A stretch of 16,866 nt of DNA from Liolophura sinensis (taxonomy: Eukaryota; Mollusca; Polyplacophora; Chitonida; Chitonidae): the NCBI RefSeq assembly GCF_032854445.1, contig NW_027018540.1, forward strand, positions 1 through 16,866. The letters are read 5' to 3'. This document shows, one piece after another, positions 1 through 9,378 of this stretch (the first letter of the stretch is position 1; the number at the start of each line of letters is the position of its first letter). The notes beneath the pieces are model-generated. The model had not been told where the DNA came from, searched no databases, and worked only from the letters and a program-made list of their open reading frames with translations. The translations under genes and the position numbers were made by a program.

Positions 1-550
1 TGACCCACATCAATAAGGTGCCAAAGGATGCGCAATTGGGCCAGGCATCTCCAGCTGTTGAAAAATTGCAAATTTCCTTGGTTTCCATGGAGTAAGAGCC
101 GTTGCTGGGCACGTGATCTTGACATCATTGATTATTCATTTGTGGCTACAGCCAAAAGTATTGGTCGGAGAGCAACGCGGTTTGCACCATTCGATTTCTC
201 GTCACAAAATACGTCGGATTAGCCTCTTACCAACAGCATTGGAACAGTTTTTCCACTTTTGGATTTTTGCCTGGTCTTTTTGCTAATTGAAATCGGCTAC
301 ATTAACTATGTACAATCGCGACTGGTCATTACTATATTCAACTTTTCATTATAAGTTATGTGCCCTTCGGTAGCCCAGACGACGTCAAATCTTTGGTCAA
401 GCCCATTTAACTCACCCAACAAATGTCTTACTTCTAAGTCGAAGACAAACTCAATGTCTTTATCTACATGTAGAAAAAACCACACCATTTGTATATAAAA
501 AAAACACAAGGTACATGACACAGTCCGCTGTAAAAAGTACAATTGAACAC
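1..550 (+). repeat. Monomer 1, type F2
   Basis: Full-length unit with ACCAACAGC, TTTTTCCAC, GCTAATTG, CCCAAC and the B-leading tail TACATGACACAGTCC. It matches monomer 31 (14357). Two single-base indels relative to other units (missing G near 395, extra A near 475) may be consensus errors. Confidence 0.9.
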
Positions 551-1099
551 TGACCCACATCAATAAGGTGCCGAAAGATGCGCAATTGGGCCAGGCATCT
601 CCAGCTGTTGAAAAATTGCAAATTTCTATGGTTTCCATGGATTAGGAGCCGTTGCTGTTCACGTGATCTTGACATCATTAATTATTCATTTGTGGCTACA
701 GCCAAAAGTATTGGTCGGAGAGCAGCGCGGTTTGCACCATTCGATTTCTCGTCACAAAATACGTCGGATTAGCCTCTTACCAGCAGCATTGGAACAGTTT
801 TTCCACTTTTGGATTTTTGCCTGGTCTTTTTGCTAATTGAAATCGGCTACATTAACTATGTACAATCGCGACTGGTCATTACTATATTCAACATTTCATT
901 ATAAGTTATGTGCCCTTCGGTAGCCCAGACGACGTCAAATCTTTGGGCCAAGCCCATTTAACTCACCCAGCAAATGTCTTACTTCTAAGTCGAAGACAAA
1001 CTCAATGTCTTTATCTACATGTAGAAAAACCACACCATTTGTATATAAAAAAACACAAGGTACTTGATACAATCCGCTGTAAAAAGTACAATTGAACAC
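551..1099 (+). repeat. Monomer 2, type B
   Basis: 549 bp with a 7-A run. B markers are GCCGAAAGATG, TTCTATGG, GCTGTTCACG, CATTAATTATT, GCAGCGCGG and CAACATTTC. It has a private G at 645 (ATTAGGAGCC; other B units read ATTAAGAGCC). Confidence 0.92.
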
Positions 1100-1292
1100 T
1101 GACCCACATCAATAAGGTGCCAAAAGATGCGCAATTGGGCCAGGCCCATTTAACTCACCCAGCAAATGTCTTACTTCTAAGTCGAAGACGAACTCAATGT
1201 CTTTATCTACATGTAGAAAAACCACACCATTTGTATATAAAAAAAACACAAGGTACTTGATACAATCCGCTGTAAAAAGTACAATTGAACAC
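1100..1292 (+). repeat. Monomer 3, short type S (357-bp internal deletion)
   Basis: 193 bp: offsets 1-46 of a full monomer are joined to offsets 404-550. The junction reads GGGCCAGGCCCATTTAAC at about 1137-1154. S markers are GCCAAAAGATG in the head and GAAGACGAACTC in the tail. It keeps the TATA-like motif and the palindrome and lacks the CACGTG site. Confidence 0.95.
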
Positions 1293-1842
1293 TGACCCAC
1301 ATCAATAAGGTGCCAAAGGATGCGCAATTGGGCCAGGCATCTCCAGCTGTTGAAAAATTGCAAATTTCCTTGGTTTCCATGGAGTAAGAGCCGTTGCTGG
1401 GCACGTGATCTTGACATCATTGATTATTCACTTGTGGCTACAGCCAAAAGTATTGGTTGTAGAGCAACGCGGTTTGCACCATTCGATTTCTCGTCACAAA
1501 ATACGTCGGATTAGCCTCTTACCAGCAGCATTGGAACAGTTTTTCTACTTTTGGATTTTTGCCTGGTCTTTTTGCGAATTGAAATCGGGTACATTAGCTA
1601 TGTACAATCGCGACTGGTCATTACTATATTCAATTTTTCATTATAAGTTATGTGCCCTTCGGTAGCCCAGACGACGTCAAATCTTTGTGCCAAGCCCATT
1701 TAACTCACCCAGCAAATGTCTTACTTCTAAGTCGAAGACAAACTCAATGTCTTTATCTACATGTAGAAAAACCACACCATTTGTATATAAAAAAAACAAA
1801 AGGTACTTGATACAATCCGCTGTAAAAAGTACAATTGAACAC
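1293..1842 (+). repeat. Monomer 4, type C
   Basis: 550 bp. C markers are TTCACTTG, GGTTGTAGAGC, ACCAGCAGC, GCGAATTG, GGGTACATTAGC, CAATTTTTC, TCTTTGTGCCAAG and a CAAAAGG tail after an 8-A run. Confidence 0.92.
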
Positions 1843-1877
1843 TGACCCACATCAATAAGGTGCCAAAGGATGCGCAA

Positions 1878-2245
1878 TTGGGCCAGGCATCTCCAGCTGT
1901 TGAAAAATTGCAAATTTCCTTGGTTTCCATGGAGTAAGAGCCGTTGCTGGGCACGTGATCTTGACATCATTGATTATTCATTTGTGGCTACAGCCAAAAG
2001 TATTGGTCGGAGAGCAACGCGGTTTGCACCATTCGATTTCTCGTCACAAAATACGTCGGATTAGCCTCTTACCAGCAGCATTGGAACAGTTTTTCTACTT
2101 TTGGATTTTTGCCTGGTCTTTTTGCGAATTGAAATCGGCTACATTAACTATGTACAATCGCGACTGGTCATTACTATATTCAACTTTTCATTATAAGTTA
2201 TGTGCCCTTCGGTAGCCCAGACGACGTCAAATCTTTGGGCCAAGC
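1878..2245 (+). repeat. Pair of 11-bp direct repeats (TTGGGCCARGC) bounding the segment lost in S units, shown in monomer 5
   Basis: TTGGGCCAGGC lies at 1878-1888 and TTGGGCCAAGC at 2235-2245, 357 bp apart and differing at one base. A 550-bp unit minus 357 bp is 193 bp, exactly the S length. The S junction keeps the G of the left copy followed by the right flank CCATTTAAC. This fits slippage or microhomology-mediated deletion. Confidence 0.9.
1952..1959. promoter_or_regulatory. CACGTG E-box / CDEI-like octamer (representative copy, monomer 5)
   Basis: CACGTGAT reads ATCACGTG on the minus strand, which fits the RTCACRTG consensus bound by yeast Cbf1 and, more generally, the E-box core of bHLH proteins. 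It is present at offset 110 in every full-length unit. In B' units the change to CACGTGAC still fits RTCACRTG. It is missing from S units because it lies in the deleted segment. Function is not shown. Confidence 0.3.
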
Positions 2246-2306
2246 CCATTTAACTCACCCAACAAATGTCTTACTTCTAAGTCGAAGACAAACTCAATGT
2301 CTTTAT

Positions 2307-2316
2307 CTACATGTAG
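2307..2316. other. Perfect 10-bp palindrome CTACATGTAG (representative copy, monomer 5)
   Basis: This self-complementary decamer lies about 18 bp upstream of the TATA-like motif in every complete unit, S included. It could bind a dimeric protein. Its conservation may simply reflect overall homogeneity of the array. Confidence 0.35.
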
Positions 2317-2333
2317 AAAAACCACACCATTTG

Positions 2334-2350
2334 TATATAAAAAAAAAACA
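2334..2350 (+). promoter_or_regulatory. TATA-like motif with A-run (representative copy, monomer 5)
   Basis: TATATAAA followed by more A occurs once in each of the 34 complete units, S included. The A-run varies from 7 to 10. It resembles a polymerase II TATA box reading along the + strand. On the minus strand the same run is a T-tract that could stop polymerase III. No transcript evidence is visible, so it may be only an AT-rich segment. Confidence 0.3.
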
Positions 2351-2394
2351 CAAGGTACTTGATACAATCCGCTGTAAAAAGTACAATTGAACAC

Positions 2395-2944
2395 TGACCC
2401 ACATCAATAAGGTGCCAAAGGATGCGCAATTGGGCCAGGCATCTCCAGCTGTTGAAAAATTGCAAATTTCCTTGGTTTCCATGGAGTAAGAGCCGTTGCT
2501 GGGCACGTGATCTTGACATCATTGATTATTCATTTGTGGCTACAGCCAAAAGTATTGGTCGGAGAGCAACGCGGTTTGCACCATTCGATTTCTCGTCACA
2601 AAATACGTCGGATTAGCCTCTTACCAACAGCATTGGAACAGTTTTTCCACTTTTGGATTTTTGCCTGGTCTTTTTGCTAATTGAAATCGGCTACATTAAC
2701 TATGTACAATCGCGACTGGTCATTACTATATTCAACTTTTCATTATAAGTTATGTGCCCTTCGGTAGCCCAGACGACGTCAAATCTTTTTGTCAAGCCCA
2801 TTTAACTCACCCAACAAATGTCTTATTTCTAAGTCGAAGACAAACTCAATGTCTTTATCTACATGTAGAAAAACCACACCATTTGTATATAAAAAAAACA
2901 CAAGGTACTTGATACAATCCGCTGTAAAAAGTACAATTGAACAC
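2395..2944 (+). repeat. Monomer 6, type E
   Basis: 550 bp. E markers are ACCAACAGC, TTTTTCCAC, GCTAATTG, TCTTTTTGTCAAG and GTCTTATTTC. Confidence 0.92.
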
Positions 2945-3494
2945 TGACCCACATCAATAAGGTGCCAAAGGATGCGCAATTGGGCCAGGCATCTCCAGCT
3001 GTTGAAAAATTGCAAATTTCCTTGGTTTCCATGGAGTAAGAGCCGTTGCTGGGCACGTGATCTTGACATCATTGATTATTCATTTGTGGCTACAGCCAAA
3101 AGTATTGGTCGGAGAGCAACGCGGTTTGCACCATTCGATTTCTCGTCACAAAATACGTCGGATTAGCCTCTTACCAACAGCATTGGAACAGTTTTTCTAC
3201 TTTTGGATTTTTGCCTGGTCTTTTTGCTAATTGAAATCGGCTACATTAACTATGTACAATCGCGACTGGTCATTACTATATTCAACTTTTCATTATAAGT
3301 TATGTGCCCTTCGGTAGCCCAGACGACGTCAAATATTTGGGTCAAGCCCATTTAACTCACCCAACAAATGTCTTACTTCTAAGTCGAAGACAAACTCAAT
3401 GTCTTTATCTACATGTAGAAAAACCACACCATTTGTATATAAAAAAAACACAAGGTACATGACACAGTCCGCTGTAAAAAGTACAATTGAACAC
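2945..3494 (+). repeat. Monomer 7, type F
   Basis: 550 bp. F markers are ACCAACAGC, TTTTTCTAC, GCTAATTG, AAATATTTGGGTCAAG and the tail TACATGACACAGTCC, where the divergent patch of the following B unit begins. Confidence 0.92.
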
Positions 3495-3669
3495 TGACCC
3501 ACATCAATAAGGTGCCGAAAGATGCGCAATTGGGCCAGGCATCTCCAGCTGTTGAAAAATTGCAAATTTCTATGGTTTCCATGGATTAAGAGCCGTTGCT
3601 GTTCACGTGATCTTGACATCATTAATTATTCATTTGTGGCTACAGCCAAAAGTATTGGTCGGAGAGCAG
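3459..3669 (+). repeat. Divergent patch that defines B-type units, shown for monomers 7-8
   Basis: Base differences from the common monomer (tail TACTTGATACAATCC, head GCCAAAGG, CCTTGG, GAGTAAG, GGGCACG, TTGATT, GCAACG) start at 3459 and stop at 3669. About a dozen changes fall in about 211 bp, and the rest of the unit is ordinary. The patch crosses the arbitrary unit boundary and recurs at every B unit. Confidence 0.8.
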
Positions 3670-4043
3670 CGCGGTTTGCACCATTCGATTTCTCGTCACA
3701 AAATACGTCGGATTAGCCTCTTACCAGCAGCATTGGAACAGTTTTTCCACTTTTGGATTTTTGCCTGGTCTTTTTGCTAATTGAAATCGGCTACATTAAC
3801 TATGTACAATCGCGACTGGTCATTACTATATTCAACATTTCATTATAAGTTATGTGCCCTTCGGTAGCCCAGACGACGTCAAATCTTTGGGCCAAGCCCA
3901 TTTAACTCACCCAGCAAATGTCTTACTTCTAAGTCGAAGACAAACTCAATGTCTTTATCTACATGTAGAAAAACCACACCATTTGTATATAAAAAAACAC
4001 AAGGTACTTGATACAATCCGCTGTAAAAAGTACAATTGAACAC
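3495..4043 (+). repeat. Monomer 8, type B
   Basis: 549 bp with a 7-A run. Same as monomer 2 except A rather than G in ATTAAGAGCC. Confidence 0.92.
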
Positions 4044-4236
4044 TGACCCACATCAATAAGGTGCCAAAAGATGCGCAATTGGGCCAGGCCCATTTAACTC
4101 ACCCAGCAAATGTCTTACTTCTAAGTCGAAGACGAACTCAATGTCTTTATCTACATGTAGAAAAACCACACCATTTGTATATAAAAAAAACACAAGGTAC
4201 TTGATACAATCCGCTGTAAAAAGTACAATTGAACAC
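4044..4236 (+). repeat. Monomer 9, short type S
   Basis: 193 bp with the same deletion junction and the same private GACGAAC and CCAAAAGATG bases as monomer 3. The head reads CATCAATAAGG. Confidence 0.95.
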
Positions 4237-4786
4237 TGACCCACATCAATAAGGTGCCAAAGGATGCGCAATTGGGCCAGGCATCTCCAGCTGTTGAAAA
4301 ATTGCAAATTTCCTTGGTTTCCATGGAGTAAGAGCCGTTGCTGGGCACGTGATCTTGACATCATTGATTATTCACTTGTGGCTACAGCCAAAAGTATTGG
4401 TTGTAGAGCAACGCGGTTTGCACCATTCGATTTCTCGTCACAAAATACGTCGGATTAGCCTCTTACCAGCAGCATTGGAACAGTTTTTCTACTTTTGGAT
4501 TTTTGCCTGGTCTTTTTGCGAATTGAAATCGGGTACATTAGCTATGTACAATCGCGACTGGTCATTACTATATTCAATTTTTCATTATAAGTTATGTGCC
4601 CTTCGGTAGCCCAGACGACGTCAAATCTTTGTGCCAAGCCCATTTAACTCACCCAGCAAATGTCTTACTTCTAAGTCGAAGACAAACTCAATGTCTTTAT
4701 CTACATGTAGAAAAACCACACCATTTGTATATAAAAAAAACAAAAGGTACTTGATACAATCCGCTGTAAAAAGTACAATTGAACAC
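4237..4786 (+). repeat. Monomer 10, type C
   Basis: 550 bp, carrying all C markers of monomer 4 (TTCACTTG, GGTTGTAGAGC, TCTTTGTGCC, CAAAAGG). Confidence 0.92.
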
Positions 4787-5337
4787 TGACCCACATCAAT
4801 AAGGTGCCAAAGGATGCGCAATTGGGCCAGGCATCTCCAGCTGTTGAAAAATTGCAAATTTCCTTGGTTTCCATGGAGTAAGAGCCGTTGCTGGGCACGT
4901 GATCTTGACATCATTGATTATTCATTTGTGGCTACAGCCAAAAGTATTGGTCGGAGAGCAACGCGGTTTGCACCATTCGATTTCTCGTCACAAAATACGT
5001 CGGATTAGCCTCTTACCAGCAGCATTGGAACAGTTTTTCTACTTTTGGATTTTTGCCTGGTCTTTTTGCGAATTGAAATCGGCTACATTAACTATGTACA
5101 ATCGCGACTGGTCATTACTATATTCAACTTTTCATTATAAGTTATGTGCCCTTCGGTAGCCCAGACGACGTCAAATCTTTGGGCCAAGCCCATTTAACTC
5201 ACCCAACAAATGTCTTACTTCTAAGTCGAAGACAAACTCAATGTCTTTATCTACATGTAGAAAAACCACACCATTTGTATATAAAAAAAAACACAAGGTA
5301 CTTGATACAATCCGCTGTAAAAAGTACAATTGAACAC
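4787..5337 (+). repeat. Monomer 11, type D
   Basis: 551 bp. Same as monomer 5 except that the A-run is 9 rather than 10. Confidence 0.92.
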
Positions 5338-5887
5338 TGACCCACATCAATAAGGTGCCAAAGGATGCGCAATTGGGCCAGGCATCTCCAGCTGTTGAAA
5401 AATTGCAAATTTCCTTGGTTTCCATGGAGTAAGAGCCGTTGCTGGGCACGTGATCTTGACATCATTGATTATTCATTTGTGGCTACAGCCAAAAGTATTG
5501 GTCGGAGAGCAACGCGGTTTGCACCATTCGATTTCTCGTCACAAAATACGTCGGATTAGCCTCTTACCAACAGCATTGGAACAGTTTTTCCACTTTTGGA
5601 TTTTTGCCTGGTCTTTTTGCTAATTGAAATCGGCTACATTAACTATGTACAATCGCGACTGGTCATTACTATATTCAACTTTTCATTATAAGTTATGTGC
5701 CCTTCGGTAGCCCAGACGACGTCAAATCTTTTTGTCAAGCCCATTTAACTCACCCAACAAATGTCTTATTTCTAAGTCGAAGACAAACTCAATGTCTTTA
5801 TCTACATGTAGAAAAACCACACCATTTGTATATAAAAAAAACACAAGGTACTTGATACAATCCGCTGTAAAAAGTACAATTGAACAC
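5338..5887 (+). repeat. Monomer 12, type E
   Basis: 550 bp with the E markers TCTTTTTGTCAAG and GTCTTATTTC, as in monomer 6. Confidence 0.92.
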
Positions 5888-6437
5888 TGACCCACATCAA
5901 TAAGGTGCCAAAGGATGCGCAATTGGGCCAGGCATCTCCAGCTGTTGAAAAATTGCAAATTTCCTTGGTTTCCATGGAGTAAGAGCCGTTGCTGGGCACG
6001 TGATCTTGACATCATTGATTATTCATTTGTGGCTACAGCCAAAAGTATTGGTCGGAGAGCAACGCGGTTTGCACCATTCGATTTCTCGTCACAAAATACG
6101 TCGGATTAGCCTCTTACCAACAGCATTGGAACAGTTTTTCTACTTTTGGATTTTTGCCTGGTCTTTTTGCTAATTGAAATCGGCTACATTAACTATGTAC
6201 AATCGCGACTGGTCATTACTATATTCAACTTTTCATTATAAGTTATGTGCCCTTCGGTAGCCCAGACGACGTCAAATATTTGGGTCAAGCCCATTTAACT
6301 CACCCAACAAATGTCTTACTTCTAAGTCGAAGACAAACTCAATGTCTTTATCTACATGTAGAAAAACCACACCATTTGTATATAAAAAAAACACAAGGTA
6401 CATGACACAGTCCGCTGTAAAAAGTACAATTGAACAC
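5888..6437 (+). repeat. Monomer 13, type F
   Basis: 550 bp with AAATATTTGGGTCAAG and the B-leading tail TACATGACACAGTCC, as in monomer 7. Confidence 0.92.
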
Positions 6438-6986
6438 TGACCCACATCAATAAGGTGCCGAAAGATGCGCAATTGGGCCAGGCATCTCCAGCTGTTGAAA
6501 AATTGCAAATTTCTATGGTTTCCATGGATTAAGAGCCGTTGCTGTTCACGTGATCTTGACATCATTAATTATTCATTTGTGGCTACAGCCAAAAGTATTG
6601 GTCGGAGAGCAGCGCGGTTTGCACCATTCGATTTCTCGTCACAAAATACGTCGGATTAGCCTCTTACCAGCAGCATTGGAACAGTTTTTCCACTTTTGGA
6701 TTTTTGCCTGGTCTTTTTGCTAATTGAAATCGGCTACATTAACTATGTACAATCGCGACTGGTCATTACTATATTCAACATTTCATTATAAGTTATGTGC
6801 CCTTCGGTAGCCCAGACGACGTCAAATCTTTGGGCCAAGCCCATTTAACTCACCCAGCAAATGTCTTACTTCTAAGTCGAAGACAAACTCAATGTCTTTA
6901 TCTACATGTAGAAAAACCACACCATTTGTATATAAAAAAACACAAGGTACTTGATACAATCCGCTGTAAAAAGTACAATTGAACAC
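6438..6986 (+). repeat. Monomer 14, type B
   Basis: 549 bp with a 7-A run and all B markers, matching monomer 8. Confidence 0.92.
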
Positions 6987-7180
6987 TGACCCACATCAAA
7001 AAGGTGCCAAAAGATGCGCAATTGGGCCAGGCCCATTTAACTCACCAAGCAAATGTCTTACTTCTAAGTCGAAGACGAACTCAATGTCTTTATCTACATG
7101 TAGAAAAACCACACCATTTGTATATAAAAAAAAACACAAGGTACTTGATACAATCCGCTGTAAAAAGTACAATTGAACAC
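6987..7180 (+). repeat. Monomer 15, short type S (variant)
   Basis: 194 bp with a 9-A run. It has the common S junction and GACGAAC base, plus CATCAAAAAGG (shared with the S' units of blocks 3 and 4) and a private CACCAAGC. Confidence 0.95.
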
Positions 7181-7729
7181 TGACCCACATCAATAAGGTG
7201 CCAAAGGATGCGCAATTGGGCCAGGCATCTCCAGCTGTTGAAAAATTGCAAATTTCCTTGGTTTCCATGGAGTAAGAGCCGTTGCTGGGCACGTGATCTT
7301 GACATCATTGATTATTCATTTGTGGCTACAGCCAAAAGTATTGGTTGGAGAGCAACGCGGTTTGCACCATTCGATTTCTCGTCACAAAATACGTCGGATT
7401 AGCCTCTTACCAGCAGCATTGGAACAGTTTTTCTACTTTTGGATTTTTGCCTGGTCTTTTTGCGAATTGAAATCGGGTACATTAGCTATGTACAATCGCG
7501 ACTGGTCATTACTATATTCAACATTTCATTATAAGCTATGTGCCCTTCGGTAGCCCAGACGACGTCAAATCTTTGGGCCAAGCCCATTTAACTCACCCAG
7601 CAAATGTCTTACTTCTAAGTCGAAGACAAACTCAATGTCTTTATCTACATGTAGAAAAACCACACCATTTGTATATAAAAAAACACATGGTACTTGATAC
7701 AGTCCGCTGTAAAAAGTACAATTGAACAC
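7181..7729 (+). repeat. Monomer 16, type G
   Basis: 549 bp with a 7-A run. G markers are GGTTGGAGAGC, ACCAGCAGC, GCGAATTG, GGGTACATTAGC, CAACATTTC and TAAGCTATG. Private bases are CACATGGTAC and ACAGTCCGC in the tail. Confidence 0.9.
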
Positions 7730-8279
7730 TGACCCACATCAATAAGGCGCCAAAAGATGTGCAATTGGGCCAGGCATCTCCAGCTGTTGAAAAATTGCAA
7801 ATTTCCTTGGTTTCCATGGAGTAAGAGCCGTTGCTGGGCACGTGATCTTGACATCATTGATTATTCATTTGTGGCTACAGCCAAAAGTATTGGTCGGAGA
7901 TCAACGCGGTTTGCACCATTCGATTTCTCGTCACAAAATACGTCGGATTAGCCTCTTACCAACAGCATTGGAACAGTTTTTCCACTTTTGGATTTTTGCC
8001 TGGTCTTTTTGCTAATTGAAATCGGCTACATTAACTATGTACAATCGCGACTGGTCATTACTATATTCAACTTTTCATTATAAGTTATGTGCCCTTCGGT
8101 AGCCCAGACGACGTCAAATCTTTGGGCCAAGCCCATTTAACTCACTCAGCAAATGTCTTACTTCTAAGTCGAAGACAAACTCAATGTCTTTATCTACATG
8201 TAGAAAAACCACACCATTTGTATATAAAAAAAACAAAAGGTACTTGATACAATCCGCTGTAAAAAGTACAATTGAACAC
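7730..8279 (+). repeat. Monomer 17, type X
   Basis: 550 bp. The head reads GGCGCCAAAAGATGTGC, the only full-length head with the S-like CCAAAAGATG. Other markers are GGAGATCAAC, ACCAACAGC, TTTTTCCAC, GCTAATTG, CTCACTCAGC and a CAAAAGG tail. Confidence 0.9.
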
Positions 8280-8829
8280 TGACCCACATCAATAAGGTGC
8301 CAAAGGATGCGCAATTGGGCCAGGCATCTCCAGCTGTTGAAAAATTGCAAATTTCCTTGGTTTCCATGGAGTAAGAGCCGTTGCTGGGCACGTGATCTTG
8401 ACATCATTGATTATTCACTTGTGGCTACAGCCAAAAGTATTGGTCGGAGAGCAACGCGGTTTGCACCATTCGATTTCTCGTCACAAAATACGTCGGATTA
8501 GCCTCTTACCAACAGCATTGGAACAGTTTTTCTACTTTTGGATTTTTGCCTGGTCTTTTTGCTAATTGAAATCGGCTACATTAACTATGTACAATCGCGA
8601 CTGGTCATTACTATATTCAACTTTTCATTATAAGTTATGTGCCCTTCGGTAGCCCAGACGACGTCAAATATTTGGGTCAAGCCCATTTCACTCACCCAAC
8701 AAATGTCTTACTTCTAAGTCGAAGACAAACTCAATGTCTTTATCTACATGTAGAAAAACCACACCATTTGTATATAAAAAAAACACAAGGTACATGACAC
8801 AGTCCGCTGTAAAAAGTACAATTGAACAC
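8280..8829 (+). repeat. Monomer 18, type F'
   Basis: 550 bp. It is an F unit with TTCACTTG and CATTTCACTC as added markers, and it ends in TACATGACACAGTCC. Confidence 0.9.
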
Positions 8830-9378
8830 TGACCCACATCAATAAGGTGCCGAAAGATGCGCAATTGGGCCAGGCATCTCCAGCTGTTGAAAAATTGCAA
8901 ATTTCTATGGTTTCCATGGATTAAGAGCCGTTGCTGTTCACGTGACCTTGACATCATTAATTATTCATTTGTGGCTACAGCCAAAAGTATTGGTCGGAGA
9001 GCAGCGCGGTTTGCACCATTCTATTTCTCGTCACAAAATACGTCGGATTAGCCTCTTACCAGCAGCATTGGAACAGTTTTTCCACTTTTGGATTTTTGCC
9101 TGGTCTTTTTGCTAATTGAAATCGGCTACATTAACTATGTACAATCGCGACTGGTCATTACTATATTCAACATTTCATTATAAGTTATGTGCCCTTCGGT
9201 AGCCCAGACGACGTCAAATCTTTGGGCCAAGCCCATTTAACTCACCCAGCAAATGTCTTACTTCTAAGTCGAAGACAAACTCAATGTCTTTATCTACATG
9301 TAGAAAAACCACACCATTTGTATATAAAAAAACACAAGGTACTTGATACAATCCGCTGTAAAAAGTACAATTGAACAC
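8830..9378 (+). repeat. Monomer 19, type B'
   Basis: 549 bp. It is a B unit with CACGTGACCTTG and CCATTCTATTTC as added markers, and a 7-A run. Confidence 0.92.

Larger units (their letters stand above)
1..1292 (+). repeat. HOR block 0 (left-truncated): F2-B-S
   Basis: This block holds two full monomers and one short S unit. Its left part continues beyond the window. The first monomer matches the unit at 14357 rather than the F units of the next two blocks, so the left edge carries a different HOR variant from its immediate neighbours. Confidence 0.85.
1843..2394 (+). repeat. Monomer 5, type D
   Basis: 552 bp with the longest A-run in the array (10). D markers are GGTCGGAGAGCAAC, ACCAGCAGC, GCGAATTG, GGCTACATTAAC, TTTGGGCCAAG and CCCAAC. 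It shows the pair of 11-bp direct repeats at 1878-1888 and 2235-2245 most clearly. Confidence 0.92.
1293..4236 (+). repeat. HOR block 1: C-D-E-F-B-S, 2944 bp
   Basis: Five full monomers of distinguishable type are followed by one 193-bp S unit. The order and diagnostic bases repeat in the next block at an offset of 2944 or 2943 bp. Within C-D-E-F-B the only difference I saw from block 2 is the A-run length in D (10 against 9). Confidence 0.9.
4237..7180 (+). repeat. HOR block 2: C-D-E-F-B-S, 2944 bp
   Basis: This is a near-identical copy of block 1. It differs mainly in its closing S unit (6987-7180), which carries CATCAAAAAGG instead of CATCAATAAGG, CACCAAGC instead of CACCCAGC, and a 9-A run. 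The S unit thus resembles those of blocks 3 and 4 while the five monomers match block 1, so blocks 2 and 3 meet at a mosaic boundary. Confidence 0.9.

Noticed and set aside
1677-1970. Recurring 97-103 codon minus-strand reading frame (MMSRSRAQQRLL...) in many units
   Set aside because: It spans a unit boundary and runs through the A-run, whose length (7-10) shifts the frame and gives products of about 70-72 residues in units with 9-10 A. There is no domain I recognise and no frame protection, so it is open by chance and copied by the array.
2015-2055. Possible tRNA or 5S-type internal promoter around CCATTCGATTTCTCG
   Set aside because: It is only a loose match to a B box, with no A box or cloverleaf, and no 5S rRNA sequence.
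1870-2064. 64-codon plus-strand reading frame (MRNWARHLQLL...) intact in 27 of 28 full units
   Set aside because: All six codon differences between common and B units in this frame change the amino acid (for example CCT to CTA, AGT to ATT, GAT to AAT), with no synonymous change seen. Monomer 32 has an in-frame TGA and monomer 35 is frameshifted. Persistence follows from array homogeneity.
2060-2100. Possible CENP-B box near ATTGGAACAG
   Set aside because: It does not fit the core pattern of the 17-bp box (TTCG, then A, then CGGG in the required spacing).
1955-2215. 86-codon plus-strand hydrophobic reading frame (MILTSLIIHLWL...)
   Set aside because: It is open only in units with GCGAATTG. 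Units with GCTAATTG have an in-frame TAA. No protein family is recognised.
2205-2230. CCCTTCGG hairpin-like stretch resembling the 5' stem of U6 snRNA
   Set aside because: Only a few bases match. There is no ACAGAGA box or the rest of U6 downstream.
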